Source: Candidatus Aminicenantota bacterium (GTDB taxonomy: Bacteria; Acidobacteriota; Aminicenantia; Aminicenantales; Saccharicenantaceae). Taken from it: DNA of 7,984 bases. The first letter of the stretch is position 1. The number at the start of each line of letters is the position of its first letter. Shown here piece by piece: positions 6,373-7,984 of this stretch. A program made the translations under genes and the position numbers. The DNA is taken from contig DSDX01000070.1 in the NCBI GenBank assembly GCA_011048485.1, forward strand, positions 1 to 7,984. Direction: 5' to 3'. The notes below the pieces were generated by a model that ran no database searches, was not told where the DNA came from, and saw only the letters and a list, made by a program, of their open reading frames with translations.

Positions 6373-6552
6373 ATGCGTCTGATCTCAACTGGAATCCTGG
6401 TTGCTTCGATGGTAAGCCCTCTTGGCATTTGCTCAAGCTCTTCCCAGGACGCCGGCCCGCTCGGCGCACGTCAAGACGCGTGCCGGAGATCGGTCACCGG
6501 TTTCGATCGTCATATCGATAGACCCGGAAGCCCGTCTCTTCCCTGTCAATGA
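6373..6552 (+). pseudogene. Truncated 5' end of an exported-protein gene
   Basis: GGGAGG (6361-6366) lies 6 nt before an ATG that opens a typical export signal, MRLISTGILVASMVSPLGIC, followed by a Ser-rich linker and DAGPLG. The frame ends after 59 codons at TGA (6550-6552). Its last third runs antisense over the 3' end of the propeller gene at 6494-7537, so meaningful coding probably stops before 6494. The most economical reading is the 5' stump of a secreted or lipoprotein-like gene whose remainder was lost in a rearrangement. The lipobox-like LGIC is imperfect. A genuine short secreted peptide is a less likely alternative. The parent family cannot be recognised. Confidence 0.45.
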
Positions 6553-7537
6553 CAAAGAAATGGTCCCCTCGGATGACGATGTTTTTCGATGGCGGATCGA
6601 ATTCAAAAGGCAGGTAATGGGAAGAGACGAGCTCTCCTGCGGCCGAGAACCGGTCGACGCGGGGCTTCCCGTTAAGGCGATAATTAGACACGGCTAAAAA
6701 GCCGTCCCGCCAGGGCATGATCCTGGCTATCGCATAGTTCTTGAGGATCTCCGACGGATCCAACGCTTGCGCGTCCTTGACCTGGTCAGGCTCGGGCGCT
6801 TCGAACGCGTATCCCTGCCTGACCTGCCCGTCGAAGTCCAAGAGATCGAATTCATATTTGTCCGAGGCCGAGACGACGAGTGCGTCCCCGATGACAGCGA
6901 ACGCCGGTTCGGCCAGGAAGAAAAGCCCACCGCCCCTGATCATCTTCCCTTCATAGACGGCATTGCCCTGGGCTATCACGATCGGCCGCTCGCAAAGGAT
7001 GCGAGGACCTTCGGACCTGCTCCATTCGGTCATACCCAACGTGAATCTGCCCGAGTCGTCCAATATTCTCTCGCTGAAATAGAAGACGTCGCCTCTCTTG
7101 CCGATCAGCCCTGTCAGATCGGAGTCGACTTTTTCCTCCCAAACCAGGCCGCCCGCGGCGTCCAGGCAAATGACCTTGCGGCGGGCGTCGAGGACATAGA
7201 TCCTATCATTCTCGAGAAGGAGCCCGAGGACCCTCGTGTATTCCCCGGGACCTTCGCCGGATCGTCCGACGGGGAGGAGATCTGTTCCATCAAGCCGTGA
7301 CCTGAACAGCTGATTGAGACGGGAGTCAAAGAAGACCACAACGTCATCGGACGAGGCCAGGGGATATGCGGCCGAAGCGATCTCGGGCACTCCGGTCGCA
7401 TCCGCGACCTGAATGAGGGCCAGCTCCTTAAGACCTTTCAGTGGAGGAAGTTCATTCCCCCCGTGCTTCCGGCAGCCGACAAGGCCTATGGTTATGATCC
7501 CAAAGACGAGGAGGATTCTTGGCCGTCGTAAGCTCAT
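6494..7537 (-). CDS. 6-bladed beta-propeller lipoprotein
   Basis: The 347-residue protein opens with a lipoprotein signal: basic MSLRRPR, a hydrophobic core, then lipobox LVGC with C22 as the lipidated residue. It should be anchored to a membrane on the periplasmic side or exported to the surface. The body has recurrent beta-blade patterns (DDVVVFFDS, DRIYVLDARRKVICLDAAG, YEFDLLDFDGQV, DHFFVIDREETGFRVYRY). The family-marking GRSGEGPGEY (91-100) is seen in BF4221/DUF5128-like 6-bladed propellers. No enzymatic residues can be assigned; such proteins are usually thought to bind ligands or partners. ATG at 7537 overlaps the stop of the upstream gene as ATGA, with AAGGAGG just upstream, so translation is coupled. 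Its 3' end converges on the truncated gene at 6373-6552. Confidence 0.88.
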   Translation of the reverse strand: MSLRRPRILLVFGIITIGLVGCRKHGGNELPPLKGLKELALIQVADATGVPEIASAAYPLASSDDVVVFFDSRLNQLFRSRLDGTDLLPVGRSGEGPGEYTRVLGLLLENDRIYVLDARRKVICLDAAGGLVWEEKVDSDLTGLIGKRGDVFYFSERILDDSGRFTLGMTEWSRSEGPRILCERPIVIAQGNAVYEGKMIRGGGLFFLAEPAFAVIGDALVVSASDKYEFDLLDFDGQVRQGYAFEAPEPDQVKDAQALDPSEILKNYAIARIMPWRDGFLAVSNYRLNGKPRVDRFSAAGELVSSHYLPFEFDPPSKNIVIRGDHFFVIDREETGFRVYRYDDRNR

Positions 7538-7984
7538 CGGGCCTCCTTGATCCTGTACTCGTAGAACTGGACGCCGCGGTCGCGGTCGAGGAGGAAGAGG
7601 CGGTCCTTGTGGATCCAGATCCCGTCGACGAAATGCGAAAGCGGGATCGCCCCGAGCAGGACGCCGTCCGGGCCAAAGACCTCGAGTTTGTACATGTCCG
7701 TCGTCCGGAGGTCCGTGTCGCCGACCGTCTTGCGCGTCATCCCCGACGGAGAACCGGACGTGACCGTGGTCACGATCTCTTCTTCCCTGATCTGCCGGTC
7801 GCAGGTCACGACCCAGGCCCGGCTCTTGTCGTCACAGGCGATCCCGACGGTCACGCGGTTGAACTTGGGCGCGAAGAATCGAGTGGTGTTCGCCGTGACC
7901 TCCTGGCGGCCCTTCTCGATCAGCTTGGTCGGATAGTTGAGCTCGCGATCGGCCCGCCAGAGGAGCCTCCCTTCGGGCGTATAC
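7534..7984 (-). CDS. 6-bladed beta-propeller protein, C-terminal part (5' end outside window)
   Basis: The frame is open from the right window edge (first residues YTPEGRLLWRADREL) to TGA at 7534-7536, giving about 149 residues. A GTG at 7854 in this frame lies inside the coding sequence and is not a plausible start, because coding similarity to the family continues upstream of it. The end shows propeller blade signatures (DMYKLEVFGPDGVLLGAIPL, DGIWIHKDRLFLLDRDRG, VQFYEYRIKEAR) like the last blades of its downstream neighbour, although sequence identity between the two is low. It shares a 4-bp ATGA overlap with that neighbour, so the two form an operon, perhaps from an old tandem duplication. 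N-terminal features such as a signal or lipobox are not visible. Confidence 0.85.
   Translation of the reverse strand, partial: YTPEGRLLWRADRELNYPTKLIEKGRQEVTANTTRFFAPKFNRVTVGIACDDKSRAWVVTCDRQIREEEIVTTVTSGSPSGMTRKTVGDTDLRTTDMYKLEVFGPDGVLLGAIPLSHFVDGIWIHKDRLFLLDRDRGVQFYEYRIKEAR

Noticed and set aside
6466..6483. GCACG/CGTGC inverted repeat past the propeller operon as its terminator
   Set aside because: It has only 5 bp, an 8-nt loop and no T-tract; indistinguishable from chance in GC-rich DNA.
6767..7300. 177-codon plus frame opposite the propeller lipoprotein
   Set aside because: It is a shadow of the propeller gene; no start signal or recognisable motif.

Overview
The window looks like a chromosomal stretch of a GC-rich, Gram-negative-type bacterium that has been interrupted by accessory DNA. 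The family mix fits Acidobacteriota or Candidatus Aminicenantes-like genomes: a MacB/FtsX-type ABC permease, paired 6-bladed beta-propeller proteins (one a lipoprotein), and a short HicBA pair. That assignment is an inference from gene families, not from a marker gene.

Layout. 1-1681 (+) is the 3' part of an FtsX-family ABC transporter permease. 1744-2739 (-) is a nucleotidyltransferase-fold gene of the GSU2403 type. It is tightly bracketed by two 43-bp palindromic direct repeats (1689-1731 and 2748-2790), separated from the coding sequence by only 12 and 8 bp. 2805-2866 is a decayed copy of the 3' half of a tRNA-Ala gene plus its 3' flank. 2887-5244 (-) is a secreted transglutaminase-like protein in clearly AT-richer DNA. 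5560-5635 (-) is the intact tRNA-Ala(GGC), with its own promoter and a probable terminator. 5913-6340 (+) is a HicB-HicA toxin-antitoxin pair behind an extended -10 promoter. 6373-6552 (+) is the 5' stump of an exported-protein gene. 6494-7537 and 7534-7984 (-) are two overlapping 6-bladed beta-propeller genes, the second running off the window.

Interpretation. The core genome appears to be the permease on the left and the propeller operon on the right. Between them, roughly 1684-6550, lies a small accessory hotspot centred on tRNA-Ala. It holds a repeat-bracketed single-gene cassette, an AT-rich islet lying between the intact tRNA and a duplicated tRNA 3' fragment, a toxin-antitoxin pair and a truncated gene. 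No integrase, transposase or recombinase gene is visible, so any mobilisation would have to be in trans or be an old event.

The least explained item is the hairpin-bracketed nucleotidyltransferase cassette. The two hairpins are 36/43 identical without gaps, keep a perfect 12-bp stem, and differ by a compensatory pair change in a small apical stem. That suggests a maintained structure rather than chance.
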